A stretch of DNA of 64,000 nucleotides from Ascarosepion bandense. Lineage: Eukaryota; Mollusca; Cephalopoda; Sepiida; Sepiidae. Location: NCBI GenBank assembly GCA_037127315.1, contig JBBBDQ010000400.1, positions 295,001 through 359,000 on the forward strand. The letters run 5' to 3'. Positions 25,557 to 36,009 of the stretch are shown in pieces. The position numbers and the translations under genes were made by a program. The notes below the pieces were generated by a model. That model did not search any database, had not been told where the DNA came from, and saw only the letters and a program-made list of their open reading frames with translations. The stretch's first letter is position 1, and every line of letters starts with the position of its first letter.

Positions 25557-25779
25557 ACCAACACTTACGCGCAAATGCCCTTGGGAAACGTATTAATCCG
25601 TCTATTCCTTCCAGTTATGGGTTAAATAGCAGGACAGACTGGGTTCTATAGCCTTGGTCGGCAACCATTCTACCGCAGAAAGCAATGACTGCGGGATAAT
25701 CTTTTGCCCAGTCAGTCATGTCTCTTTCGAGACATGATCGCCCAAAGCGTGTATCACGTATGGCACTTAACTGACTGAA
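25557..25779 (+). repeat. Family A SINE, 5' truncated, inverted partner
   Basis: It begins at the ACTTACGCGCAAATGCCCTT block and runs through the hairpin to CACTTAACTGACTG. Both members of this pair break at the same internal place in the consensus, so the two may result from one inverted-duplication event. Confidence 0.85.
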
Positions 25780-26112
25780 TGGAATCAACAGTACCTCGTC
25801 ACCTGTTCGCACTTCTTCCCAAAATTAGGTTTCGATTGGTCAATGTATGGCTATTTTAGTGGTTTTAATGGGCGAACCGAAGTCCAGAATTTTACACACA
25901 CACACGTCGTGCAAGACAAACCACCAGGTTACAAACATACCATCAAAATTATTTTTTTTTTATCGTTTAATCTGATCTTTTATCTTCGATTTATCAACTG
26001 TGTATCGATCTTTTGGTAAATCTTATCACTATTTTGCTGTAACAATATATACATGTATTTTAATTTAACATCGATAATTTGTCTATATTTCTTAGATTTA
26101 TTTTAATTACTT

Positions 26113-26276
26113 ACACAATTTACATTGTTCAGAGTGTTTTCCTCATATTTGTTGGTATATTCACGATGTTTCGGCAGTCGTACGCTCCGACATTCTTCAG
26201 GGTATAGAAATTTCGAACTGAGCCCTTTTATTTCGTTCACCGGGTAGATTGTTCTAGTTCCATCAGTCATGTCACT
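26113..26276 (-). repeat. Family C SINE tail
   Basis: It contains TATTCACGATGTTTCGGCAG, ATTCTTCAGG and TTCGAACTGAGCCC, and a TTCGTTCACCGGGTAGATTG block. It has no A/B boxes. Confidence 0.65.
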
Positions 26277-26375
26277 TCCAGATGTTACAGTATCAGTTAT
26301 CTCCCTTAACTCATTATTTTTTTTCGTCTCTATTCAGCATCTTTTTCCCCTAACACTAGCTGCCATCCAGCTGAG

Positions 26376-26407
26376 ATATATATATATATATATAATCTAG
26401 CTGACCA

Positions 26408-26441
<34 letters not shown>

Positions 26442-26641
26442 TGTAACAAAGTTATAGAACTGGTAGATTTTTTTTTTACCTGCTGTTCATGCATTTACTT
26501 TTATAAAGACTGCTCGATACAACGTAGCGCATTATATTGTACAACTTATCACCCGATTAGAACCGCACATAGCAGCTTCGAAATGCGAAAAGTTTTGTGC
26601 ATTGATACTATGAATTTATAAAACATTGTAACAACCATTAC

Positions 26642-26685
<44 letters not shown>

Positions 26686-26690
26686 AATAA
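26376..26690. repeat. (AT)n runs with a duplicated flanking segment
   Basis: AT runs lie at about 26375-26392, 26408-26434 and 26645-26683. The segment 26440-26515 (TTGTAACAAAGTTATAGAAC, ACCTGCTGTTCATGC) is repeated at 28872-28950. The segment 26335-26372 (CCCCTAACACTAGCTGCCA) is repeated at 29017-29050. Confidence 0.75.
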
Positions 26691-27100
26691 ATAAGAAACG
26701 AAAAAAATAATTGCAACGCTTAAACAGTGCTCAATATAAAAATAGACCAATGAATATTTATTATACTTTCAAACATGTACAAACTACTACAAAATTATAC
26801 ATGTTCTAAAATATATATAAGGCATGGCAGATCACGGATTAAAAAAAAAAGAAACAACAAACAAAAGGGGGTGGGATATTGTGAGATAAAGAGCACTGAT
26901 AGGTTTTCTTCTTCTGAAGAGAGATGTTATTTTAAAGAAAATTGTTTTCATCCGTTAAACCGATCAATTGATAAATTTTCTATGGCTTACAAACCTTTTC
27001 CAGGTTATACAAACCAAATATCTTTTTAAACTGGTGGGGAAAATGATTTAATGATACAATTTTTACTAATTAACCTATAGGTAGGCGAGCGAAGAAGTAG

Positions 27101-27290
27101 CCCCAAGGGTATTTGCGCGTAAGCGAATGTAACGGAACGAACTCGTCTCTCCAATTAACAATTCCAAATCATCACAGATTACACTACCCGCACATCCCAG
27201 GCAGTCCTCCCATGTAAGTATTGACCAGGCTCAACGTTGCTTAACTTCGGCGATATTTCAACGTGATATAGCCGTAAGCCTCCGTTAAAC
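27101..27290 (-). repeat. 5S rRNA-like sequence joined to a family A SINE head (composite)
   Basis: On the minus strand, about 27290-27183 reads as a 5S rRNA: TATATCACGTTGAA, then CGAAGTTAAGCAACGTTGAG and CCTGGTCAATACTTACATGG, then GACTGCCTGGGA. About 17 nt are missing between the CACGTTG helix and CGAAGTT. It is followed directly by a diverged family A head (GAGTTCG B-box core) and the TTACGCGCAAATACCCTTGG block, which ends at 27101. It is a pseudogene or SINE, not a working 5S gene. Confidence 0.75.
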
Positions 27291-27760
27291 CGAAACAGAG
27301 AAAGTAATTAAAAAATAATCCATTATTATTTTATAAATAAAAAAAGAAACAACAGAAAAAAACTAAGAATTTGCTGAATAAACACTTCGACCACTCGAAC
27401 AAGCAGCGGAAATTAAAACTAAAAATATCGATCCACGGCGTTGTGATAAAACCAGAATAAAACAGCGATATACAGGTCACAAGATAATGAAATATTAAAC
27501 TTCATGAAAAATAATTAAAATAAAAAAGTGATAAGGAGTTAGTTGCAAAATAAAGATTTCTTAAGGGAGATGTTATTGATAGATGACAACTTTTTTTTTT
27601 TTCTACGTTAAATTTTTAATGTTCCAGAATCGTATGTGACCTTCCTCAATAAGTGTATATTTATAGATAAAAATATTTGGCTATTTATTGCAACTGATCA
27701 TTTTCATTAATCCTTACCAGACAGTTATAATACTTCCTTATAATACTTTTATTTTAAGTT
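27291..27760. other. Intron sequence, nothing recognised
   Basis: A-rich DNA with no gene and no repeat match seen within the window. Confidence 0.4.
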
Positions 27761-28327
27761 AGGCCACGTACTATACCAGTGACAGAATTTCGTAGGCCAC
27801 GTACTATACCAGTGACAGAATTTCGTAGGCCACGTACTATACCAGTGACAGAATTTCGTAGGCCACGTACTATACCAGTGACAGAATTTCGTAGGCCACG
27901 TACTATACCAGTGACAGAATTTCGTAGGCCACGTACTATACCAGTGACAGAATTTCGTAGGCCACGTACTATACCAGTGACAGAATTTCGTAGGCCACGT
28001 ACTATACCAGTGACAGAATTTCGTAGGCCACGTACTATACCAGTGACAGAATTTCGTAGGCCACGTACTATACCAGTGACAGAATTTCGTAGGCCACGTA
28101 CTATACCAGTGACAGAATTTCGTAGGCCACGTACTATACCAGTGACAGAATTTCGTAGGCCACGTACTATACCAGTGACAGAATTTCGTAGGCCACGTAC
28201 TATACCAGTGACAGAATTTCGTAGGCCACGTACTATACCAGTGACAGAATTTCGTAGGCCACGTACTATACCAGTGACAGAATTTCGTAGGCCACGTACT
28301 ATACCAGTGACAGAATTTCGTAGGCCA
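27761..28327. repeat. 33-bp minisatellite, about 17 copies, apparently perfect
   Basis: The unit starts AGGCCACGTACTATACCAG and ends GACAGAATTTCGT. Copies look identical throughout. Because 33 is a multiple of three and the unit has an open frame on each strand, both strands carry long artefact-like ORFs (repeating TEFRRPRTIPV on plus and GLRNSVTGIVR on minus). No promoter or start context supports translation. There are no spacers, so it is not a CRISPR array. Confidence 0.97.
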
Positions 28328-28447
28328 GGTCTAGCGATTAAATTCACTATTACTATGTCACTAATTTAATTCACTAGGCTATTGTTCTGTAGTCAATTGC
28401 TCGGGAAGGGACTCTTTACTGCTTACCAGGATTGATATAAACCTAAC

Positions 28448-28545
28448 GAAGCCCGATGGGCACATCAGCCGAAACGTTGTGATAATTAACAGTAAAAAAG
28501 ATTAGGACAATAATCCGAATTTAAATAATATAAATAATAAAATAA
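28448..28545 (+). repeat. Family C SINE tail fragment
   Basis: It carries AGCCGAAACGTTGTGATAAT and the AAAGATTAGGACAA block of the family C tail. It faces the next copy tail-to-tail. Confidence 0.55.
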
Positions 28546-28582
28546 ATCCCAGAAATTCAGACAGAACTTAAATATCGATTAT

Positions 28583-28735
28583 TTACTCTATTTAGAATGT
28601 TCGGGTTGTTGTCATTACCATATTCACGACGTTTCGGTTGTTGTTAGCTCAGCTCTTCTTCAGGTGATTGGAATTTCGAAGTAAACTATTTCTTTCACCG
28701 GGGTAGATTGGTCTAGTTCCATGACAGTTGTAAGT
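28583..28735 (-). repeat. Family C SINE tail
   Basis: ATTCACGACGTTTCGGTTGT, TCTTCTTCAGGTGATTGGAA and TTTCACCGGGGTAGATTG match the other copies. A B-box-like AAGTTCAATACCTGGC follows at 28731-28746 in the opposite direction. Confidence 0.65.
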
Positions 28736-28752
28736 TCAATACCTGGCTACGA

Positions 28753-28824
28753 ACATGAACAGCATGAACAGCAGGTAAAAAAAACTACGAGTTCCACAAC
28801 TTTGTTACAATATATATCAGCTGA

Positions 28825-28877
<53 letters not shown>

Positions 28878-28935
28878 AACAAAGTTATAGAACTCGTAGA
28901 TTTTTTTTTTACCTGCTGTTCATGCGTTTACTTTT
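28753..28935. repeat. Inverted repeat with (AT)n centre (cruciform-like)
   Basis: The left arm (GAACAGCAGGTAAAAAAAAC, then ACGAGTT.C..AACTTTGTTACAATATAT) is the reverse complement of the right arm (ATTGTAACAAAGTTATAGAAC, CGTAG, then ACCTGCTGTTC). Arms of about 55 bp flank an AT run at 28828-28874. Another AT run is at 28951-28984. Confidence 0.8.
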
Positions 28936-28948
28936 ATAAAGAGTGCTC

Positions 28949-28985
<37 letters not shown>

Positions 28986-28999
28986 CTGTTGCTTTCACA

Positions 29000-30719
29000 A
29001 AAGTTTTGAATTCAGCATCTTTTTTCCCCTAACTCTAGCTGCCAACCAAGTATATTTAACCCATAGTTACGGTTTCATATTCCAAATCTGGGACTGAAAA
29101 CCCATTACAACATACAATCTACACAATATTTTCTTTTTAATTTCTGACTAATACACACAAGCAAACTACCCTAACTAGAGTCACTTCTCATTTAACGACT
29201 AGTTTTGTTCCAACGGCCTGGTCGCTGGACGAGTTGTTCCACCTGACCATTATTTCAGGTATGCAACCTGTAACCTGCTACTGTTACAAAATTGGTTCTG
29301 AATAAACTCATAAGTTGTTTTTTTTTTGTTTTTTTAATTTTCATGAGTATCTTTTCCTTTGTCCATGGGGTCGTTAAATAAGGTGCGATTTTTAAAATAT
29401 TAGATTCTCACCATTTCAACTGCTAAAATATGGAATTCTTTTTAACACTTTAATAAGTTTGCCATCTTAAAAGATTTATTCGTAAGAATTTTAAAAATAA
29501 GTCTATCATTGCGTAGGTTGTATTGGATCGGGGTAACCGGACAATACCCCAGATTCTTATCCTCAAAGTAGATAAAACTCCAGTCTTGTAAATAAATTGG
29601 AAGTTCCAAGTTCTTTAATTCAGTTTTTGATGTATTCACATAAATTCTTGTCTCATGGGATACTAGAACTCCCTATGAAATATATGTGAGCATAGCATTG
29701 TTAGAAAACATTTTTTAGAGGTTGGATCGATATACAATGAATTTCTGGAGCAAACCGAGCGGACCCATAAACTCCTGAAGTACCCGACAAAAACAGATGT
29801 TGCGCGTGAATATAACTAGTTGTATGCAGGAACCCTTTGATTAGTGCGACCAATTTGTATATTGGTAACTATAGAAAAATCAATTTTCTATTACTATGGT
29901 TAAACTGAAGAATATTTTACTACCCTAATCGATTGGCATTTGTTGTATGTAAAAATTTTATTTCATTAATCGAAAATGCATTAATCAAGGGTATTCCTGA
30001 ATATTGTTATTAATGTTTCAATTTGACATTAAAATTTAAATTAAAATTTCAATTTTCAGTTTGTTTATTAGAGTGGGATTTTGCCCGCTTTGGGAATGAG
30101 AGACTAGAAGGATTATTACGATCACAATTATTATTATTGATTCATTCATTGAATAGACCCATATTGTGATGGGTCTACCTACGGCTCTCATTTTATAATG
30201 GCACGAACAATTAAAAAAAAAGAAAAACGCCCCTCTCCGGGCTATGCTTCTCTATGTAAAGAAAAAAAAAATTGTCGAAAGCTTTGCAAGCAAAATGATC
30301 AATACTAAGTATAAGAATGAAATTGAAAGCGAATTTTAAAAATAACTAAGGTTAAAACAACACCACAAATCCGAACGATGCAAGAGAACGGATAAAAGTA
30401 GCAGTGTATGAAGTTGATTATTATTTCATTATCGTCGTGCTTAGAACGATTCCGAAGAAGCTGTACAATAAACAAGAAATGAAAATCTGAAAAAAAGAAA
30501 TGAAACCGTTAAAATGACATGAGTACTTTTATCAGGGGAAAATGCTCGTGTGCGAAATAAAGTTGTTGGCCCTTGATTTGTGGTATAATTGATTAATCAA
30601 TTTGCTGGTACATAAACTTGTTGGGAGATAATTAGGTACGCACACATACACACACACAATTTTTAAAATACAAGTTTAGTTACAAATAAATTTAATTAAC
30701 GTGTGTGTGTGTGTGTGTG

Positions 30720-30722
<3 letters not shown>
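29000..30722. other. Intron sequence, nothing recognised
   Basis: Mixed AT-rich DNA. The short minus-strand open frame 29442-29639 has no domain. No gene is called. Confidence 0.4.
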
Positions 30723-30763
<41 letters not shown>

Positions 30764-30821
30764 TCATCCACATACAAACCTGTTTCGCTGCATCACAGCT
30801 CATCAGTGAGGCTAGAGACAT

Positions 30822-30862
<41 letters not shown>

Positions 30863-31090
30863 TCATCCACATACAAACCTGTTTCGCTGTATCACAGCTC
30901 ATCAGTGTGGCTAGACACATCCATATATATATATATATATATATTAGTCATCTACATACAAACCTGTTTCGCTGTATCACAGCTCATCAGTGTGGCTAGA
31001 CACATCCATATATATATATATATATATTAGTCATCTACATACAAACCTGTTTCGCTGTATCACAGCTCATCAGTGTGGCTAGACACATCC

Positions 31091-31122
<32 letters not shown>

Positions 31123-31180
31123 CATCCACATACAAACCTGTTTCGCTGTATCACAGCTCATCAGTGTGGCTAGACACATC

Positions 31181-31204
<24 letters not shown>
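30703..31204. repeat. Compound satellite: five copies of a ~63-bp unit separated by (AT)n
   Basis: After (GT)n at 30703-30720 come five units beginning TAGTCATC.ACATACAAACC, containing CTGTTTCGCTGTATCACAGC and ending CTAGACACATCC, at about 30762, 30860, 30946, 31028 and 31119. Each is followed by an AT run of different length. Units are nearly identical while AT lengths vary. A single dispersed copy is at 15464-15530. Confidence 0.92.
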
Positions 31205-31213
<9 letters not shown>

Positions 31214-31637
31214 CATAAATTATAACATGGCTACTTTTGTATTGAGCACTTTCTTAAAAATAGTGTTTCTTTTTCAATATTTGTGTGTGTATTTCCGAAT
31301 CTTCCACAGGAAATAGAGGTCTGTGATTCCTCCATTTTCGCTCTCTCTCTCTCTTTAATAAAAATAGCAAAATGCAACTATTATTCATTGTGGAATATTT
31401 TAAAATCAACGGCAATAAAAACAAAACAAAAAAGCCGTATGAAGCTGGATAGGTTATTATTATATTGTCATTTTTCATCATATTTCGATTTCTGCTTTGG
31501 TCGCACTACCTGCCAAATCTGCGGGAAGATGTAAGGCAGGTCGTGGTGTGTTGTTATGGCTCCATTTCATTTTTTTTCTCCCCTAACATCCCTAGCATTA
31601 CATAGACAAAGTTCTCCTTAGTGTGTAGAGAACTTTG

Positions 31638-31668
<31 letters not shown>

Positions 31669-32718
31669 ACATCGAGAATTTAAAAATTAAGCGTCCCTGC
31701 ATCTACAGCGTTTCTATCAACTTATACTTATTACCGACATTTGTATATATTTTCGTTCCTTTCTTCTTCTCTCTATATGATCCTTAAAAATACTCTGAAG
31801 AAGTCCTTTTGAATGACGAAACGTCTACAATCGGATTTTTATGTAGCAAAATTACGACCAGTATATTTTCTTTTTACAATAAGCTTCTAACAAGTCTGTA
31901 GTATTGTTTATATATAAATGGGCTTAAAAATACGTTTATTTATTTAAATCTTATATCATTCACTCGCGTCGTGATAGTTTATGAAACAAGTAAATATTTA
32001 ACTTCAATTAATGTAAATAAACAAATCCAGAAAAAAATACGAACATTTAAAACCTAAGTTTTAACAACCTCGATATAATAAATGTTAGCTGAAGTGGTGA
32101 CTAATTAAAAATGTAGCTCCTTCGATATGTAAACACGAATATTATTGCCTATTGTAAGATGCCGATATCGATTGAGAGCCCATAAGTATCTAATGCTGAC
32201 TCCATTACATTTGCTACTAGGTTAGTTCAGTGCTGCATGTACAACGAGCCATTGAAATACTCAGAGCGTCTTTCTTGCTCTCCAAAATTTGACCAAACAC
32301 CAATTGTTGCTTTTTCTTCTTAGACGGGCTTCTTGGTTGGACCAGAGATTTGTCGAAGCCATTTTTTGTCAGTAACTTACGTTAATTCCTGTCCCTGACA
32401 ACATAGACTTAGCGTCAATACTTACTAAAAACAATTTTTTATATCTTTAACTGCCTAAGGACGTAGTACAAAAAATTATTAAAATGTGTAAACTGAATTG
32501 GAGTAGGATGGAACTTCGAATAAACCCATTCGAAGTAACGAGAATTGACAAAGATTTCTAACTAAATCGAATGAAAATATAAGGAATTGTGTAAAAGTTT
32601 TCGGCCTGGCCATGAAAGAATATTTATTTATTAAATCTAATTTTAATGTTTTTCCCCCCAGTATCTTTGTGTTTTATTTTCATCACGAGAATTTGATTCA
32701 AAGCATTTGATAAATAAA
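31205..32718. other. Intron sequence with a hairpin and (ATT)n
   Basis: A perfect 12-bp stem (GACAAAGTTCTC/GAGAACTTTGTC) with an 11-nt loop lies at 31605-31639 and is followed by (ATT)n to about 31668. GACGAAACGTC near 31821 resembles a repeat core. Otherwise no gene or repeat is recognised. Confidence 0.5.
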
Positions 32719-33215
32719 TGTAAATTTATTTATAAATGGAACTTTGTATGTGTCTCCGTTACCTATAGACTCCGAAACGACTGAACCGATTTTCTTGAAA
32801 ATTTGCACAGTTGTACTATAAGCGTCTGCGAGTGTTCTTAGCTAGGTTTTGTGTCGAGGTACCCCCGATAAATATCGATAATCGAAAAAATCGGGTTATA
32901 GAAGGAGTGGTCCGATTTTAATCAAATTTGGTACACTCATAGACAAAGACATAAGAAACGATATTCAGAAGTTTCAAGGTTGCAGTTCTTACAATAGTGC
33001 AAAAAATCGACTTATATATATATATATATATATATATGGCAAGATGTTTGTTTGTGTGTGTCTGTTTATCTGTCTGTATGTCCTTTATACAAATTCATAA
33101 TTTTTATCCGATTCTCACCAAACTTCACACAAATATTCTTTAGTCTGAGCTCCAGAACCATGGATTAGTTTTAAAGCTTTCATTACACCCAAGCAACGCC
33201 GGGCTATACTGCTAG
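32719..33215 (+). mobile_element. Helitron-like non-autonomous element, copy 1
   Basis: It begins ATTTATTTATAAATGGAACT-like, although the first dinucleotide is TG rather than TC. It has GTTACCTATAGACTCCGAAA, an internal AT run (33012-33038), and the 3' hairpin CCCAAGCAACGCCGGG followed by CTATACTGCTAG and host T. It matches three other copies and belongs to the shorter subtype with ATTCTCACCAAACTTCACAC. Confidence 0.8.
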
Positions 33216-33344
33216 TGTATAATAAGGAAAAATATCTGTGATACAAACAAACCTATTTAGATGTGCACCAACTTGTCCTTATATATCAGCGATCATTATT
33301 TCTTGTATATGCTTCTTTTAAATTTGGGGGTGGTCGTTTAAGAA

Positions 33345-33348
<4 letters not shown>

Positions 33349-33390
<42 letters not shown>
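33349..33390. repeat. (AT)n microsatellite
   Basis: An AT run of about 42 bp. A further run at about 33624-33660 abuts the family E fragment. Confidence 0.95.
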
Positions 33391-33392
<2 letters not shown>

Positions 33393-33621
33393 ATTGTAAA
33401 AATATTAAAAAAAATACTCCCCCGTCTATGAAATAGATAATGTATAAGATATATTTTATAATTTCTGACTTTAACTTATCGTTAGTTCAAATTTGGTTTG
33501 AAAAGAGAAGACTATATTGCGCCAATCTTAAAGGATGTTGTTGTCTTATGTTTAAAAAAATCAAAATGCGCACCGTTGAGTTTTTGTCTAAGCTCGAAAA
33601 CCACTTTCTGGCTTTAGGTAG

Positions 33622-33658
<37 letters not shown>

Positions 33659-33663
<5 letters not shown>

Positions 33664-33769
33664 TCATATCACATCATATCACTCCAAGCAAGGCAAAAAC
33701 GCCACTGATGCGCAGTGGACTACGTAAGAGTGAAAAGATTGGAAAAGAGAAAAACTGGAAACCACATCC

Positions 33770-33772
<3 letters not shown>
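33659..33772 (-). repeat. Family E SINE 3' half bounded by (AT)n on both sides
   Basis: The minus strand reads AGGATGTGGTTTCCAG, then ACTCTTACGTAGTCCACTGC, then GCCTTGCTTGGAGTGATATG. The 5' half is replaced by an AT run (33769-33797), and another AT run sits at the 3' end where poly(A) is expected. Confidence 0.75.
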
Positions 33773-33801
<29 letters not shown>

Positions 33802-33881
33802 GTGACTAGCTACGCGAACTGTTACTGTCCAAATCCCGGGGAATGAGAATAAAACGAGATAACCGAATATAGTACGCACAT

Positions 33882-33917
33882 TTGCTTCTCTCTCTCTCAC
33901 ACTCACACACACACATA

Positions 33918-33995
<78 letters not shown>
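33882..33995. repeat. Compound (CT)n/(CA)n/(TC)n/(AT)n microsatellite
   Basis: Successive dinucleotide runs TC, AC, TC and AT. The open frames crossing it are artefacts. Confidence 0.95.
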
Positions 33996-33999
<4 letters not shown>

Positions 34000-34094
34000 C
34001 TCTTCTTTTTTTTTATGTAAATGACATACAAATAAAAGGAATTCTAGCAAATGGTTCCTATACTTAACGAGTTTGATTTTTGTTCTGAGACGCC

Positions 34095-34753
34095 ATTTAA
34101 AAAGTCGTTTGCCTTCGGGGTGAAGAGCAAAATCACGTTCCTGGTGGTTCAAAATTGTAGCAAGTTCGATCCTTGCTGGGTTTTTCTCACGTGTGACCTT
34201 GACCTAAAGTAAGGTTTGTAAATATGTGGGTGAACGAAATACTTTATGCTTCTAGTTCTTATTTTATTTTACCACATCAACTTTTTAACGTCTTTCTGCT
34301 TCCCTTTCTTCTCCTCTGAATAGATCAGTTATCTTTCATTTCTCTTTCCAACGTCTGAATAGGGTGAAAAGTAGTCATTACGAATTGGATCCATTTTCTT
34401 CGCCTTAAAAAAATAGAAAAATGGAGGGTAAGGGAGAAATAGGTTAGTTTTGCTCACGGCAATGAAGCGTTATTCTGCATTCGACCCTTAATGAAGCTTA
34501 CGTGAATAATATTGAATAGAAAGCCTTTTTCTGAGAGAGAGAGAGAATTTCGTGTAAGTAACCTGGTGATAACTTCGAAAGTGTAGATAGGATTAAGCCA
34601 TTTTTCTCTCTATATCTGTTTAAAAAAAGGCTAGAGATTCCTTGTGTTGATATTTACCTTAAATATATATATATAGATAGATAGATATGTCTTTACTCTA
34701 CCTGCTTAACTTTTCTTGTACTTAAACTTTTGTCTTTTCTTAGCTTTTATCAT

Positions 34754-34798
<45 letters not shown>

Positions 34799-35174
34799 AT
34801 ACACTCTTTTTTATTCTACAAAAAAGACTCGTTAGCTACATTGAATAAGTTTCGTTAGACTATCGTCTCTTTTTAGGTGCATTAATACCGCTGCATCTCT
34901 TTTAACCCGGCGCCTTGTGGTCCGGTATCTCCCGTGAATTTGTAGATTTTTTTATTTTTTTATTTTTTTTTTTTTTCGGTTTTTATTTACATTCATACTG
35001 TACTTTGGGATTTCTCAACTGATAGGTAAAAAAAAAAACGAATGTAGATATCAGAACAGGGATTGCTTCTTCGACATGATTTATTGGTTAAGATCTTATT
35101 TCGCTTTTCACTTTGTCCTGAGTATGATGATGAATTGCATCTTGATCGGAAGGTTTTGAGAAAAGTTAATTTTC
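34095..35174. other. Intron sequence with a possible tRNA-like remnant
   Basis: At 34160-34180 AAGTTCGATCCTTGCTGGG resembles the family B B-box region. (AC)n(AT)n is at 34753-34798. There is also a GAGAGA tract at 34533-34546. No gene is visible. Confidence 0.4.
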
Positions 35175-35275
35175 TAAGCGCCGGAAGTATGGGGTACCCA
35201 GTGAAGGTCGAACTCACTACTTGGTTGTAATAGGTCCTAGCGAGACAAGCTGGTTAACCATTACACCATGTAGAG
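35175..35275 (-). repeat. Family B tRNA-like repeat
   Basis: The minus strand has CATGGTGTAATGGTTAACCA and GAGTTCGACCTTCACTGGGT. It is the first half of a local duplication: its downstream flank (AAGGTTTTAAGCAGTG..., TCCACTCTGACCC) recurs at 35642-35710. Confidence 0.68.
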
Positions 35276-35357
35276 GTATCCAAGGTTTTAAGCAGTGTAG
35301 AACCACCTCTTAATCACTACTATTCCAAGGTCCACTCTGACCCAAGGCAGTAGGGTA

Positions 35358-35486
35358 TCTCTAGGTGGCGTAATGGTTAGCTAATTTGTCTAACAAGCAT
35401 CATAAATATTTAGTGAGTTCGATCCTCACTGGGTGTTCTTTACTTTCGGTTGTGTGCTACATCTAAGCTGCGCGTAGAAAATCTCC
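35358..35486 (+). repeat. Family B tRNA-like repeat, inserted in a duplicated unit
   Basis: It reads TAGGTGGCGTAATGGTTAGC, then GAGTTCGATCCTCACTGGGT, then a TGTGCTACATCTAAGCTGCG tail. It is absent from the matching position of the second unit of the duplication (after 35710), which gives an occupied/empty site pair. CTGACC occurs at both edges (35337-35342 and 35486-35491). Confidence 0.7.
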
Positions 35487-35499
35487 TGACCAGGGGTGG

Positions 35500-35775
35500 T
35501 AGCACTTGTTAGTTCGAACTCGGGAACAAAAAACATTATGAAAGTATAAAAATACCAGAAAAAGTATGGGCTACTCAGTGTGAGTCGAACTCACTACTCA
35601 GTCCTAGCGAGACAAACTGGTTAACCATTACACCATGTTGAGATACGCAAGGTTTTAAGGAGTGCAGAACCACCCCTTAGTGACTACTATTCCAAGATCC
35701 ACTCTGACCCGGCACTTGTTAGTCCCAACTCAGGAACAAAACACTGTGGAAGTATAAAAATACCAGAAATACATT
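35500..35775 (-). repeat. Second unit of the local duplication, with a family B copy
   Basis: A family B copy (35566-35641, minus) is followed by the AAGGTTTTAAGGAGTGCAGA, CACTACTATT-like and TCCACTCTGACCC flank and by GAAGTATAAAAATACCAG, all matching the first unit (35175-35345, 35500-35560). Confidence 0.65.
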
Positions 35776-36009
35776 TTTTTTTTAATTTCTTTCATAAATA
35801 TTTCCAGCAATACATTTTTCGAGAAAAAAATTACCAGTAATACATTTGACTCGACAAAAAGCCACTTTACAAAAATACCAAATTAGTTTACATGTCTATT
35901 AGTTGTGACGGGTTGAACTGGTGAAACTAAGAGATGAAATTCGTCAAAACATTTACCATGGAATTAACAACAGAAAAGTGAAGAAGTTTCAGCGTTTCGT
36001 CTGTAGGAA

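Noticed and set aside
25615..25812. 65-codon minus-strand ORF
   Set aside because: It is the antisense of a family A SINE copy.
27761..28327. CRISPR array or repetitive protein gene
   Set aside because: The units are contiguous with no spacers, and both strands are open only because the period is 33 bp. Nothing supports translation.
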